IMG/VR virus record: IMGVR_UViG_3300032242_000550
Location: 62,001-126,000 of that record
Strand: one strand, 5' to 3'
Source: a virus
Length of the DNA stretch: 64,000 nt
This document shows positions 24,814-33,871 of the stretch, piece by piece; the stretch's first letter is position 1, and each line of letters starts with the position of its first letter. Made by a program: the position numbers and the translations under genes. Below the pieces are notes generated by a model that was given only the letters and a program-made list of their open reading frames with translations, ran no database searches and was not told where the DNA came from.

Positions 24814-27747
24814 ATGGCAAATAATTACGATGAAGACCAAGAAGCAATCAAGAATTTTTTACTAAGAGAAAAAGAACTTAGAGAAGAAGATATTTTGGCC
24901 CGTGAGGGGTATGTTAAAAGATCGGATGGACTTTATAGTAAGATAGAAACTCAAGCTGAAAGGCGAGCAAAATTAGAAGAAGAGGTTCTTAAAAAGCTTA
25001 AAGAAAACACATCAGAGGAAGATCGTGTTTGGGCTAAAGTAAAATTAACAAATGCAAAGCGTGAAGAATTATATTCTAAAGAGTTAAAATCAATAAACGA
25101 TGTTATTAAGGGCTCAATAGAAATAACTGATGCTCAAAAAGAAAATTTAGCAAAGTTAAAACAATCTAATGAATACATAGCCGCAAGACAAGCTAGTGAA
25201 TTCAAAAAACAAGCTGAAGCCTTAGGTGCAGTAGTATTATCAAATGGAAAACTATTAGAAGTTAATGGTAAGATAATAACTGACAGTATAAAATTATCCA
25301 ACGACCAGAAGAAGCAATTAGATGTACTTAGGGCAGGCGGAGCAGGAAAACATTTTGGAGAAATGTCTGAAAAATATAAGGATACTAATAATATTCTTAC
25401 AGCCGTTTCAGGTAACTTAAAAGAATTAGCAGGATCTAGTATAGCCGCAACAGCCGGATTGCAATTAGCCGGAGCTATATTTGAAGGATCAATAAAAGCA
25501 CTTACCTCTTTCACATCATCAATATATAAAGGTGAACGAGGAGCCACTGTAACCGCTAATGCATTAAATGAATTAACCAAAACTATAGGTGATACTGTAA
25601 CAGGTATTGGAACTGCATTTGCAATTTTCTCTTTCTTCATGCCCGGTGGAGTATTAGTTAAAGGACTTAAAATAGTCGGAGGACTTCTTGGAGCATTAGG
25701 CGGTCAACTGATAAAAGGGTATGGAGAATTTCAAAAGTTAGGTGCTGAACAAAATGACAAATTATTTGCTAGCTATAATAAACTAGCAGCCAGTGGTTTG
25801 GGAGCGGCTAACGGTCTAGAGGGTGTAATAGATAGTGTTCATACATTGAATATGTCTGTTTCTGAGATGGAAAAATTCAATGAACTATTAACAAATAACT
25901 CAAAAGAATTAAAACTATTAGGATCCACTGCAGGTGATGGTGCTAAAAACTTTGCCAAAGTAGCAGGAGAATTATCAAAAAGTCAAATAGGTGAGCAATT
26001 AGAAAGATTAGGCGTTACTGCTGATGAGCAACGTGAACACACCTTGAGATATATGGCAAATCAAACTCGTATGGGTTTGGCTCAGGGTAAAACACAACAA
26101 GAGTTAATTAGAGGTTCACAACAATACATTGAAGAATTAGATAAAATAGCAATGTTGACTGGTGCTAATCGCAAAGAACAAGAAGAAGCACGTGCGGCAG
26201 TTATGGCTGAAGAAGAATTACGTGCGGCACAGTTACAAGCTGAACTTTCCGGAGATAAAAAACGTCAGGAATATTTGGCAAAAATGGCTGATTATGCTAC
26301 GTATTTACGTGCGTCAGGTGATATTAGAGGTTCAACTGGTGCTACAAGATTTGCAGCAGGGCGTGGTCCTACTGATGAAACTTCTGCGGCATTTATGCAA
26401 ACTTACGGCAACGCATCAAAGGCTGCATTAGAGGGAAAAAATATTGGTGAGATTATTAAAGAAGGACAACTTCAAGCTAATCAACAACTTAAACAGTTTG
26501 CTGGAGTAAAAGCTGTTGGAGGAGATGTTAGTCCATTAATAACTGGTAAAATTGGCAACATGATTGATACTTCTAAAAAGAATGAAACAGTATTAAAAGC
26601 AGTAGGAGAAAAAGGTAATATTGATGATTATATTAAAGAACTACAAAAACAGAGAAAAGAAGGTGATGATAGGTTACAAGCTACAGTAGCAGGTAATAGA
26701 ATGCAACAAGCGGCTGGACAAATAATGGATAAAGCCGTTTTTGGTTTTAATGATGCTGCAAAAATACATGCAGCCGCTACTACAAAATTTAAAGAAGCAG
26801 TTGATACATTTTCAAAAGTAGTTGGGGCAAAACAAGTTGCAGGTGGTACAAATCAAAATGCACCTAATGCACCGCCTAATGCACCGCCTAATGCTGGTGC
26901 AACACAAATGGGTGGAATGGCCGAACAACGTAGACAGGGATTAGGAGGAGCCTCTAGAGGAATTCCTAGCACACCGGTACCACCGACACCGGTACCACCG
27001 ACACCTGTACCACCGACACCGGTACCACCGACACCTGTACCACCGACACCTGTACCTACAACTAGAGGACTTAATGTATCTGCTAATACACCCGATGATG
27101 TAATGAAATTAATTAAATTTCAGGGTGATTCTTTAGGAAATAGAGAACATTTTGATAAATTAGATCCATATGTTAAACAAAACTTTATGGATATGATTAG
27201 TGAATATGGTAAGCCGGTACAAATCAATGCGGCTATGCGTAGTGGTAGTGAACAACAAGATTTATATGACAAATGGATTGAAAATGGTAAATTAGGTAAT
27301 CCAGTAGCTAAACCAGGATATAGCCAACATAATTTTGGTAGGGCACTAGATTTAAACAGTGGTCAAGTAACTGAGTTAGCTAGTAGTGGATTACTATCTA
27401 AATATGGTTTCAGCACCATAGATAAGGACCCCCCGCATATTCAAATGGCTAGATTTGGTGGAGTATTCAGTGGTCCGGAATCCGGTTACCCTGTAATGCT
27501 ACACGGTGATCAGGAAACAGTCGTTACTAAACCTCAATTTGATGACATGGCTGAAGGAGTTAAAAAAGAAAGTGTAACTACTGCAATGCAAAATTTAGGT
27601 TCTACTAGCACTAACTCAGTTGACTCTCCAACCGATATATTAAAAGATTTATTCAGTATGATGGAAGATAAATTTGACTCAATGATTGATAAACTCAGTG
27701 ATGCTAACGATATTAGTGCTGATTTATTAAAACATTCTAGGGTTTAA
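24814..27747 (+). CDS. Tape measure protein with C-terminal M15 (VanY-like) peptidase domain
   Basis: The 977-residue protein has long charged helices (about 1-190), a hydrophobic Ala/Gly-rich segment (about 205-305) as in tape measure proteins, and further helices to about 680. A Pro/Asn-rich linker with repeated TPVPP units follows (about 685-755). Residues about 770-880 match Peptidase M15/VanY: AMRSGSEQQDLYD, then SQHNFGRALD (837-846) and DPPH (872-875), giving zinc ligands H839, D846 and H875. Such enzymes cut peptide crosslinks in peptidoglycan. A tape measure fills the tail tube and sets its length; with this domain it could also open the cell wall during injection. The gene is divergent from the gp26-like gene and precedes gp20. 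T4 tape measure gp29 has no such domain. Confidence 0.8.
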   Translation: MANNYDEDQEAIKNFLLREKELREEDILAREGYVKRSDGLYSKIETQAERRAKLEEEVLKKLKENTSEEDRVWAKVKLTNAKREELYSKELKSINDVIKGSIEITDAQKENLAKLKQSNEYIAARQASEFKKQAEALGAVVLSNGKLLEVNGKIITDSIKLSNDQKKQLDVLRAGGAGKHFGEMSEKYKDTNNILTAVSGNLKELAGSSIAATAGLQLAGAIFEGSIKALTSFTSSIYKGERGATVTANALNELTKTIGDTVTGIGTAFAIFSFFMPGGVLVKGLKIVGGLLGALGGQLIKGYGEFQKLGAEQNDKLFASYNKLAASGLGAANGLEGVIDSVHTLNMSVSEMEKFNELLTNNSKELKLLGSTAGDGAKNFAKVAGELSKSQIGEQLERLGVTADEQREHTLRYMANQTRMGLAQGKTQQELIRGSQQYIEELDKIAMLTGANRKEQEEARAAVMAEEELRAAQLQAELSGDKKRQEYLAKMADYATYLRASGDIRGSTGATRFAAGRGPTDETSAAFMQTYGNASKAALEGKNIGEIIKEGQLQANQQLKQFAGVKAVGGDVSPLITGKIGNMIDTSKKNETVLKAVGEKGNIDDYIKELQKQRKEGDDRLQATVAGNRMQQAAGQIMDKAVFGFNDAAKIHAAATTKFKEAVDTFSKVVGAKQVAGGTNQNAPNAPPNAPPNAGATQMGGMAEQRRQGLGGASRGIPSTPVPPTPVPPTPVPPTPVPPTPVPPTPVPTTRGLNVSANTPDDVMKLIKFQGDSLGNREHFDKLDPYVKQNFMDMISEYGKPVQINAAMRSGSEQQDLYDKWIENGKLGNPVAKPGYSQHNFGRALDLNSGQVTELASSGLLSKYGFSTIDKDPPHIQMARFGGVFSGPESGYPVMLHGDQETVVTKPQFDDMAEGVKKESVTTAMQNLGSTSTNSVDSPTDILKDLFSMMEDKFDSMIDKLSDANDISADLLKHSRV
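26863..27060 (+). repeat. Tandem repeats encoding the proline-rich linker of the tape measure
   Basis: A 12-base unit (AATGCACCGCCT) occurs about three times from 26863. From 26971 a 15-base unit (ACACCGGTACCACCG and one-base variants) occurs six times in a row. Both stay in frame and code for NAPP and TPVPP units. Confidence 0.85.
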
Positions 27748-27749
27748 CA

Positions 27750-27757
27750 CTAAATAC
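27750..27757 (+). promoter_or_regulatory. Late-promoter-like box before gp20
   Basis: CTAAATAC, 18 bases before the gp20 ATG; a looser match to TATAAATA than most here. Confidence 0.35.
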
Positions 27758-27774
27758 TAAACAAAGTATCTACT

Positions 27775-29562
27775 ATGACCTATAAAAAACGATTCTCAAA
27801 CAAATCTGGCATGTCCAGTCCCATATCTGGATTTAATAACAATACCGGTGCTTGGAATGGTAGCCCAGGACAAAATGGTAGTGAAACCGGTGGCTGGAAT
27901 AACGCTGAAATGGGTTATAAAAACTATCGCAGCCGTCTACCAGAAGTATATACAGGTCATCCAAATCGTATTGAACGATACAATCAATATGAAATGATGG
28001 ACGTAGATGCTGAAATTAATGCATGTTTAGATATTATAAGTGAATTCAGCACACAAACAAACGAACATAATAAAACACCCTTTGACTTAGATTTCAAAGA
28101 CGAACCAACACAACATGAAGTTGAACTACTGAAAACACAACTACAACAATGGTGTAAATTAAACGAATTTGATACTAGAACATTTAAAATCTTCCGTAAT
28201 ACAATTAAGTTTGGTGATCAGGTCTTTGTACGTGACCCAGAAAACTTTAAACTATATTGGGTAGATATGACTAAGGTCATTAAAGTTATTGTTAACGAAA
28301 CTGAAGGTAAAAAGCCTGAACAATATGTTATCAAAGATATTAACATTAACTTACAAAACTTAACTGTTGCAACTAAAACTAATACAGATTTTGCCGCTAA
28401 TCCAGCAACTGGACTAGGTGGTACAGGTGGAGGAGCACAAGGTGGCGGATATACAGTTCCAAGTATGCCCTATAATACAAGTGGCAGTCGTTTCACACTA
28501 GGTCAAAGCGAAGCAGCCATTGATGCTAAACACGTTGTTCATCTAAGCTTAACTGAAGGTCTAGATCGTTTTTGGCCCTTTGGACAAAGTATCTTAGAAA
28601 ACATCTTTAAAGTATATAAACAAAAAGAATTACTAGAAGATGCGGTTCTTATCTATCGTGTACAACGTGCTCCGGAACGTAGAATGTTTAAGATTGACGT
28701 TGGTAATATGCCAAGTCATTTAGCTATGGCTTTCGTAGAACGTATTAAGAATGAGATACATCAAAGACGTATCCCAAGTACACATGGTGGCGGCAGTGTA
28801 GTTGATGCGAGTTATAACCCATTAAGTATGAATGAAGATTACTTCTTCCCAGTTACTGCTGACGGAAGAGGAAGTAGTGTTGAAGTATTGCCCGGTGGAC
28901 AGAATTTGGGTGAGATTGATGACTTGCGTTACTTTAACAATAGATTAGCACGTGGTCTACGTGTTCCAAGTAGCTATCTTCCAACTGGACCAGATGATAA
29001 TCCTACTCCATTAAGTGATGGACGTGTTGGCACTGCTATGATTCAAGAGTTCCGTTTCAATCAATATTGCGAACGATTACAAAAGTATATTAGTCAAAAA
29101 CTAGATGAAGAATTTAAATTATTCTTACGTTGGAGAGGATTGAATATTGATAGTGGGTTATTCCAATTACGATTTAACCCACCACAAAACTTTGCGGCTT
29201 ATCGTCAAAGTGAATTGGATACAGCACGTATTAGTTCTTTTAGTGCTATTGAACAATATCCATATATAAGTAAGCGTTTTGCTTTAGAAAGATTCTTGGG
29301 ATTAACTGAAGAAGAAATCAGTAAGAACGAGAAAATGTGGCGTGAAGAAAACGATAAAGAGATTGAGGTTGAGCCACAAGGTAATGATTTACGTAGTATT
29401 GGTGTATCAGTGGGTGATATTGAAAGTGATACACAGACTGGTGAGGATATGAATGCCCCTGAACCAGAAGAAGGTTTAGATAATATGGAAGTAGCCGGAC
29501 CAGTTGGTACTGCTGGAAATACTCCTGGTGGAACGCCTGCCCCGGCTGGCAACGCAATGTGA
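27775..29562 (+). CDS. 20: gp20-like portal vertex protein
   Basis: The 595-residue protein is a T4 gp20-family portal (T4: 524 residues). It opens with a Gly/Asn-rich disordered arm (about 1-50). The conserved core follows: LPEVYTGHPNRIERYNQYEM, MMDVDAEINACLDIISEFST, a clip/stem region with YRVQRAPERRMFKIDVGNMP near 300-320, and LPGGQNLGEIDDLRYFNNRL near 375-395. A Gly-rich insert sits at about 210-240. The C-terminal tail is acidic. Twelve copies form the DNA entry channel and nucleate prohead assembly on the core proteins. It starts the head cassette 20-core-core-21-22-23. The call is very confident. Confidence 0.95.
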   Translation: MTYKKRFSNKSGMSSPISGFNNNTGAWNGSPGQNGSETGGWNNAEMGYKNYRSRLPEVYTGHPNRIERYNQYEMMDVDAEINACLDIISEFSTQTNEHNKTPFDLDFKDEPTQHEVELLKTQLQQWCKLNEFDTRTFKIFRNTIKFGDQVFVRDPENFKLYWVDMTKVIKVIVNETEGKKPEQYVIKDININLQNLTVATKTNTDFAANPATGLGGTGGGAQGGGYTVPSMPYNTSGSRFTLGQSEAAIDAKHVVHLSLTEGLDRFWPFGQSILENIFKVYKQKELLEDAVLIYRVQRAPERRMFKIDVGNMPSHLAMAFVERIKNEIHQRRIPSTHGGGSVVDASYNPLSMNEDYFFPVTADGRGSSVEVLPGGQNLGEIDDLRYFNNRLARGLRVPSSYLPTGPDDNPTPLSDGRVGTAMIQEFRFNQYCERLQKYISQKLDEEFKLFLRWRGLNIDSGLFQLRFNPPQNFAAYRQSELDTARISSFSAIEQYPYISKRFALERFLGLTEEEISKNEKMWREENDKEIEVEPQGNDLRSIGVSVGDIESDTQTGEDMNAPEPEEGLDNMEVAGPVGTAGNTPGGTPAPAGNAM

Positions 29563-29568
29563 TAAATA
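29561..29568 (+). promoter_or_regulatory. T4-type late promoter box after gp20
   Basis: GATAAATA overlaps the gp20 stop codon and lies 19 bases before the next ATG at 29587. Confidence 0.55.
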
Positions 29569-29586
29569 ACATATAGGAAATAAAAA

Positions 29587-29811
29587 ATGCGACTTATGGA
29601 AATGTTCACACCAGCTATTGAAGGTTATCAAGATGTAGAGTCTGATAACAGTAAACCAAAGTGGCGTGAAAGTCGTAAAACTAAATTAACATTACGTCAA
29701 ATTCGTAAATTACGTAAAATGAATGATGTTAGAAATTATGAAAAGGCTAGTTATCTTAAAAAGATACATGCACAATATAGTCAGCCAAAAGCCGATCAAC
29801 CACAACTATAA
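29587..29811 (+). CDS. Small basic protein of the head cassette, function unknown
   Basis: The 74-residue product begins MRLMEMF and contains a strongly basic helix, KLTLRQIRKLRKMNDVRNYE, at about 33-52. Its place between the portal and the acidic core protein is where T4 carries gp67 and gp68. It is basic, unlike acidic gp67, so I do not assign that name. Similar short basic proteins with an LRKMR-like helix occur, as I recall, at this place in other T4-like phages. An AGGAAA ribosome site and a late box precede it. A core or assembly role is inferred from position alone. Confidence 0.65.
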   Translation: MRLMEMFTPAIEGYQDVESDNSKPKWRESRKTKLTLRQIRKLRKMNDVRNYEKASYLKKIHAQYSQPKADQPQL

Positions 29812-29845
29812 AATAAAAATCTCTTATTCTAGGCAAAAGTGTAAA

Positions 29846-29871
29846 AAAACAGCAGTTAATGTGCTGTTTTT
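29846..29871 (+). terminator. Rho-independent terminator after the small basic head gene
   Basis: AAAACAGCA (29846-29854) pairs with TGCTGTTTT (29862-29870) around a 7-base loop, ending in a short T run. Confidence 0.7.
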
Positions 29872-29881
29872 CCATATGTGC

Positions 29882-29889
29882 TATAAATA
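29882..29889 (+). promoter_or_regulatory. Exact T4 late promoter TATAAATA for the acidic core protein
   Basis: TATAAATA is a perfect match to the T4 late -10 box, 36 bases before the ATG at 29925 and just after a terminator, so this transcript starts afresh. Confidence 0.75.
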
Positions 29890-29924
29890 ACTCTACAAAG
29901 CCATTTACTTTAGGAGAATATTCA

Positions 29925-30770
29925 ATGGATAATAAAAAATTTGAACAACTTATTGATTTGATTATCAATGAGAATGAAGAACAAGCACGTGCATTATTTC
30001 ACGATATCGTAGTTGAGAAAAGCCGCGAAATCTATGAATCAATGATGGACGAAGATGACATGATGAATCAGCCATCTGGTCAAGTAGAAGATTTATTAGA
30101 TGAAATCGGCAGCGAAGAACAAGGCATGGCTGAAGGCGAAGATGAAGAATTTGATATTGCTGACATGGATGACGACGGTGAAGAATCTGTTGACATTGAT
30201 ATGGACAGTGAAGAAGGTGGCGAAGAAGGTTTAGAAGACCGTGTTGTTGACCTAGAAGATAAATTAGACCAATTAATGGCTGAGTTTGAAGAAATCATGG
30301 GTGGTGAAGATCACATGGGCGGCGAAGAAGGCGACATGGATGACATGGACAGCGAAGAAGGCGACATGGATGACATGGACAGTGAAGATGATGACATGGA
30401 AGAAGCAATGATGGAAGCTATCAATTTGAAGCAAGTTCCAGGATTGTATGGTTCTAAAATTGGCGGTGACAATGGCGCACAAGCAAAAAGCCCAACATTA
30501 GTAAACAGCGGTCAAGCTGGAATGGATTCAAAGCCAGTAAAATTTAGTGGTGCAAGTGAATCAGTTCCAACAAGTCCAAAAGGACCAACTAATGCATATG
30601 CAAAAGGTGAAACACAAGTTAAAGGTGCAGGATCATTTAAAAATAGTCCAGCACAAACTAAGCAAGACTTAGAAAAGGCACCAGCCCCAACTAAGACACA
30701 AGCTAGTGGTGTAAACACAAAAAGCCCAGTAGCAGAGTCACGTAAGGCTCCTACTAAAAGACGTATTTAA
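29925..30770 (+). CDS. Acidic prohead core protein
   Basis: From the ATG at 29925, chosen for its AGGAGA ribosome site, the product is 281 residues; an upstream in-frame start at 29859 would place the promoter and terminator inside the gene. Residues about 1-35 are helical, about 40-165 are extremely rich in Asp, Glu and Met with GDMDDMDSEE repeats, and about 170-281 are Lys/Pro/Ser/Ala-rich and basic, ending in KAPTKRRI. The layout suggests a prohead core component that is degraded or cut by gp21 during maturation, as T4 gp67 and gp68 are. It sits between gp20 and gp21 as expected. Identity with either T4 protein is not established. Confidence 0.7.
   Translation: MDNKKFEQLIDLIINENEEQARALFHDIVVEKSREIYESMMDEDDMMNQPSGQVEDLLDEIGSEEQGMAEGEDEEFDIADMDDDGEESVDIDMDSEEGGEEGLEDRVVDLEDKLDQLMAEFEEIMGGEDHMGGEEGDMDDMDSEEGDMDDMDSEDDDMEEAMMEAINLKQVPGLYGSKIGGDNGAQAKSPTLVNSGQAGMDSKPVKFSGASESVPTSPKGPTNAYAKGETQVKGAGSFKNSPAQTKQDLEKAPAPTKTQASGVNTKSPVAESRKAPTKRRI
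30328..30387 (+). repeat. Direct 30-base repeat in the acidic core gene
   Basis: Two adjacent copies of a 30-base unit encode GDMDDMDSEE twice; the second copy differs at a few bases. Confidence 0.75.
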
Positions 30771-30784
30771 GGAATCTGAGAGCA

Positions 30785-31429
30785 ATGGCTTTGTATCTCA
30801 AGGAGCATCTGACATTTGACCGAGCCGGTATGGTTGTTGAAAGTGTCAGTGAAGGCGACAAGAAGAACCTTTATATGAAGGGTATCTTCATTCAGGGTGG
30901 GGTAAAAAACGCAAATGAGCGTGTTTACCCTGTTTCTGAAATTGAAACTGCCGTGCAAACTCTAAATGAACAAATCACAGGTGGCTATTCAGTATTAGGT
31001 GAAGTAGATCACCCAGATGACTTAAAAATTAACTTAGACCGTGTATCACATATGATTACTAGCATGTGGATGGATGGTGCTAATGGCTATGGCAAATTAA
31101 AGATTTTACCAACTCCAATGGGTGAATTAGTTAAGACTATGTTGGAGAGTGGTGTGAAACTCGGCGTTTCAAGTCGTGGTAGCGGTAACGTGAATGACTT
31201 AGACGGTAAGGTCAGTGACTTTGAAATAGTCACTGTGGATATTGTCGCACAACCTAGTGCACCCAATGCTTATCCTAAAGCAATATATGAAGGCATGATG
31301 AATATGCGTCATGGTCATAAATTGTTGGATATCGCAAAAGATGCACAGAGCGACAAGAAGGTACAGAGATACCTGAAAGATGAAGTGGTTCGTCTTATCA
31401 AGGATCTCAAAATTAATAAAGGGGATTAA
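30785..31429 (+). CDS. 21: gp21-like prohead core protease
   Basis: The 214-residue protein matches T4 gp21 in length (212) and layout. The likely catalytic residues are His76 in EVDHPDD and a Ser near 128 in GVSSRGSG, with a following acidic segment that may complete the triad. It is a herpesvirus-assemblin-type serine protease that cuts scaffold and capsid proteins after short Leu/Ile-x-Glu motifs, then digests itself. It precedes gp22 by 2 bases and gp23 by about 1.1 kb, the standard T4 order. The call is very confident. Confidence 0.93.
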   Translation: MALYLKEHLTFDRAGMVVESVSEGDKKNLYMKGIFIQGGVKNANERVYPVSEIETAVQTLNEQITGGYSVLGEVDHPDDLKINLDRVSHMITSMWMDGANGYGKLKILPTPMGELVKTMLESGVKLGVSSRGSGNVNDLDGKVSDFEIVTVDIVAQPSAPNAYPKAIYEGMMNMRHGHKLLDIAKDAQSDKKVQRYLKDEVVRLIKDLKINKGD

Positions 31430-31431
31430 GC

Positions 31432-32532
31432 ATGTTAGATGCTATCAAACCATTACTTGAGAGTGGATTAATCAACGAAGAAACTGGTGTCGCTATAAAC
31501 GAGGCATGGGAATCTAAATTGAATGAGGCTCGTGAGCAAGTACGTGCAGAATTACGTGAAGAATTCGCACAACGTTATGAACATGACAGATACGTGATGG
31601 TAGAAGCCCTTGATAAAATGGTCAGTGAAGGACTAAAGTCTGAAATTGAAGAATTTCAATCTGAACGTCAGGCAATGAACGAAGACCGTGTAGTAGCGCA
31701 ACAAAAATTGCGTGAAAGTGCTACAAAATTCAATGATTTCATGGTTACTAAACTAGCTGAAGAAATTAAAGAACTACGTAGTGAGCGTAAATTACAAATG
31801 GAAAGTCAGCAAAAACTAGAACAATTTATTGTTCATGCACTTGCACGTGAAATTAAAGAATTCACACAAGACAAACAGGCTGTAGTTGAAGCAAAGGTTA
31901 AGTTAGTTGCAGAAGGTCGTAAACAACTTGAAGCATTGAAAGCACGTTTTGTTGCTGAATCTGCTAAGAGATTGACTACGGTCGTTGCTAGCCAACTCAA
32001 AGGTGAATTAGGTCAATTAAAAGAAGATATCAAGATCGCTAGAGAAAATAGCTTTGGTCGTCGTATCTTTGAAAGCTTTGCAAGTGAATTCAGCGTCACT
32101 CACTTAAGTGAGAAAGCAGAAACTCGCAAACTAATGACTCAGCTAGATGAAAAAGATAAAAAACTAGCCGAATCCATCAATACAATCAATAACGCTAAGA
32201 AGTTGATTGAAAGTAAAGAACGTGAAGTTCGTATTATTAAAGAATCTAATCTACGTGAAAAAACAATGAGCGAATTACTCGCCACATTGAACGAAGAAAA
32301 GGCTGTAGTAATGCAGAACTTACTAGAAAGCGTCCAGACACCACGTCTACAAGCCGCTTTCGATAAGTATCTTCCAGCAGTTCTTAATAACGGTGTTGTT
32401 AAACCAGCTACTAAAGCTAAATTAACAGAATCCGTTATCGTAGAAGCAACTGGGGATAAAGCTGCCAAACAAGAAGTTGATATGGAACAACGTGATAACG
32501 TTATAGATATCAAGCGTCTGGCAGGGCTTTAA
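31432..32532 (+). CDS. 22: gp22-like prohead scaffold protein
   Basis: The 366-residue product is almost wholly charged alpha-helix and coiled coil (Glu, Lys, Gln, Ala, Leu), with no globular enzyme domain. It begins MLDAIKPLLESGLINEE, like gp22 of T4-like phages (T4: 269 residues). Several LxE or VxE sites, for example LLES and LTES near 325-350, are candidates for gp21 cleavage. It forms the core around which gp23 assembles and is later degraded. An AAGGGGA ribosome site precedes the ATG. The call is confident from sequence type and gene order. Confidence 0.9.
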   Translation: MLDAIKPLLESGLINEETGVAINEAWESKLNEAREQVRAELREEFAQRYEHDRYVMVEALDKMVSEGLKSEIEEFQSERQAMNEDRVVAQQKLRESATKFNDFMVTKLAEEIKELRSERKLQMESQQKLEQFIVHALAREIKEFTQDKQAVVEAKVKLVAEGRKQLEALKARFVAESAKRLTTVVASQLKGELGQLKEDIKIARENSFGRRIFESFASEFSVTHLSEKAETRKLMTQLDEKDKKLAESINTINNAKKLIESKEREVRIIKESNLREKTMSELLATLNEEKAVVMQNLLESVQTPRLQAAFDKYLPAVLNNGVVKPATKAKLTESVIVEATGDKAAKQEVDMEQRDNVIDIKRLAGL

Positions 32533-32561
32533 TTAAAGACATAATTTAGGAGAAATATAAA

Positions 32562-33758
32562 ATGTCAAAAGTACTCTTAGAAAGCCGTTGGGACGAGACC
32601 AAAGAAGCTCTGTTAGAAGGCTTAAAAGGAACTCGCCGTTCAACAATGGGTGTTATTTTAGAAAACACCAAAAAACAGTTACTAGCTGAAAGTTCAGCCG
32701 GTACTACAACAGCTGGTAATATCGCTACACTAAACCGTGTGATTCTTCCAGTTATCCGTCGTGTCATGCCAACAGTTATCGCTAACGAGTTGGTTGGTGT
32801 ACAACCAATGACAGGACCAGTTGGTCAGATTCATACATTACGTGTGCGTTATGCTCAATCATTAACAGACACAAGTGCTGCTCAAACTAGCGTTACAGCT
32901 GGTCAAGAAGCATTGAGTCCATTCTTGATTGCTCAGGCATATTCACGTACTCCATATGGTACTGATTCTTCAACAAGCTATACTGCTAACGATACTGCTG
33001 CCCTAGAAGGCAACGGTGGTAAGCAAATCAGCGTACAAATCTTGCGTCAGGCTGTTGAAGCTAAGTCACGTAAGTTGCAAGCACGTTGGACATTTGAGGC
33101 AGCACAAGATGCACAGTCTCAACATGGTATTGACGTTGAAGCAGAAATCATGGCAGCTCTTGCACAAGAGATTACTGCTGAGATTGACCAAGAGATTCTA
33201 TTGTCATTACGTACATTAGCATCTACAGAGTATACATACAACCAAGCTACTGTATCTGGTACAGCTACTTATGTTGGTGACGAACACGCTGCTTTAGCTG
33301 TTCTTATCAACCGTGTCGCTAACTTGATCGCACAACGCACACGTCGTGGTGCTGGTAACTGGGCTGTTGTATCTAGTGCTGCATTGACAGTATTGCAATC
33401 TGCAACTACTAGTGCTTTCGCACGTACTACAGAAGGTACATTTGAAGCTCCAACTAACACTAAGTTCGTTGGTACATTGAATGGCGCTATGCGTGTTTTC
33501 GTTGACAGTTATGCTCCTGATACTACACCAGTATTGGTTGGCTATAAAGGTTCTAGTGAAACTGATGCAGCCGCATTCTATTGCCCATACATTCCATTGA
33601 TGAGTAGTGGTGTTGTTCTAGATCCATCTAGTTTCGAACCAGTCGTATCATTTATGACAAGGTATGGCTACATCGAATTAACGAATACGGCCTCAAGTTT
33701 CGGGAATGCCGCGGACTACGTTGGGGAAATTGCAGTATCGAACCTTACGTTCCAATAA
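32562..33758 (+). CDS. 23: gp23-like major capsid protein
   Basis: The 398-residue protein is a T4-type HK97-fold capsid protein, shorter than T4 gp23 (521). Residues 1-43 look like the removable propeptide, with LAE at 41-43 before SS fitting the gp21 consensus. The conserved start of the mature chain follows (LNRVILPVIRRVMPTVIANE and MTGPVGQIHTLRVRY at about 63-105), and the C-terminal RYGYIELTNTASSFGNAADY region is typical. AGGAGA serves as ribosome site. A strong terminator lies about 50 bases after the stop. Very confident. Confidence 0.95.
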   Translation: MSKVLLESRWDETKEALLEGLKGTRRSTMGVILENTKKQLLAESSAGTTTAGNIATLNRVILPVIRRVMPTVIANELVGVQPMTGPVGQIHTLRVRYAQSLTDTSAAQTSVTAGQEALSPFLIAQAYSRTPYGTDSSTSYTANDTAALEGNGGKQISVQILRQAVEAKSRKLQARWTFEAAQDAQSQHGIDVEAEIMAALAQEITAEIDQEILLSLRTLASTEYTYNQATVSGTATYVGDEHAALAVLINRVANLIAQRTRRGAGNWAVVSSAALTVLQSATTSAFARTTEGTFEAPTNTKFVGTLNGAMRVFVDSYAPDTTPVLVGYKGSSETDAAAFYCPYIPLMSSGVVLDPSSFEPVVSFMTRYGYIELTNTASSFGNAADYVGEIAVSNLTFQ

Positions 33759-33762
33759 AATT

Positions 33763-33776
33763 TCACTTTTCAGTGA
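33763..33776. repeat. Left arm of an inverted repeat flanking the gp23 terminator
   Basis: TCACTTTTCAGTGA is itself a small hairpin (TCACT/AGTGA) and the reverse complement of the copy at 33838-33851. Confidence 0.7.
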
Positions 33777-33805
33777 TATATTGAATGTAATTCAAAATCA
33801 AAATT

Positions 33806-33827
33806 GGGCACCTAGGTGCCCTTTTTT
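33806..33827 (+). terminator. Strong terminator of the head cassette after gp23
   Basis: GGGCACCTAGGTGCCC is a perfect 16-base palindrome followed by six T residues. Confidence 0.85.
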
Positions 33828-33837
33828 GTATCTTAAA

Positions 33838-33851
33838 TCACTGAAAAGTGA
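33838..33851. repeat. Right arm of the inverted repeat flanking the gp23 terminator
   Basis: TCACTGAAAAGTGA forms TCACT/AGTGA with a GAAA loop and mirrors 33763-33776. It lies just before the HNH gene and its late promoter. Confidence 0.7.
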
Positions 33852-33858
33852 TATTCTG

Positions 33859-33866
33859 TATAAATA
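33859..33866 (+). promoter_or_regulatory. Exact T4 late promoter TATAAATA next to the HNH gene
   Basis: TATAAATA ends only 5 bases before the ATG at 33872, so RNA from it would have little or no leader. Confidence 0.55.
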
Positions 33867-33871
33867 CTATT

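Noticed and set aside
29587-29811. Calling the 74-residue head-cassette protein gp67
   Set aside because: T4 gp67 is strongly acidic while this product is strongly basic; position alone is not enough.
29859-29925. Upstream start for the acidic core protein
   Set aside because: It would translate through a terminator and an exact TATAAATA promoter; the ATG at 29925 has AGGAGA before it.
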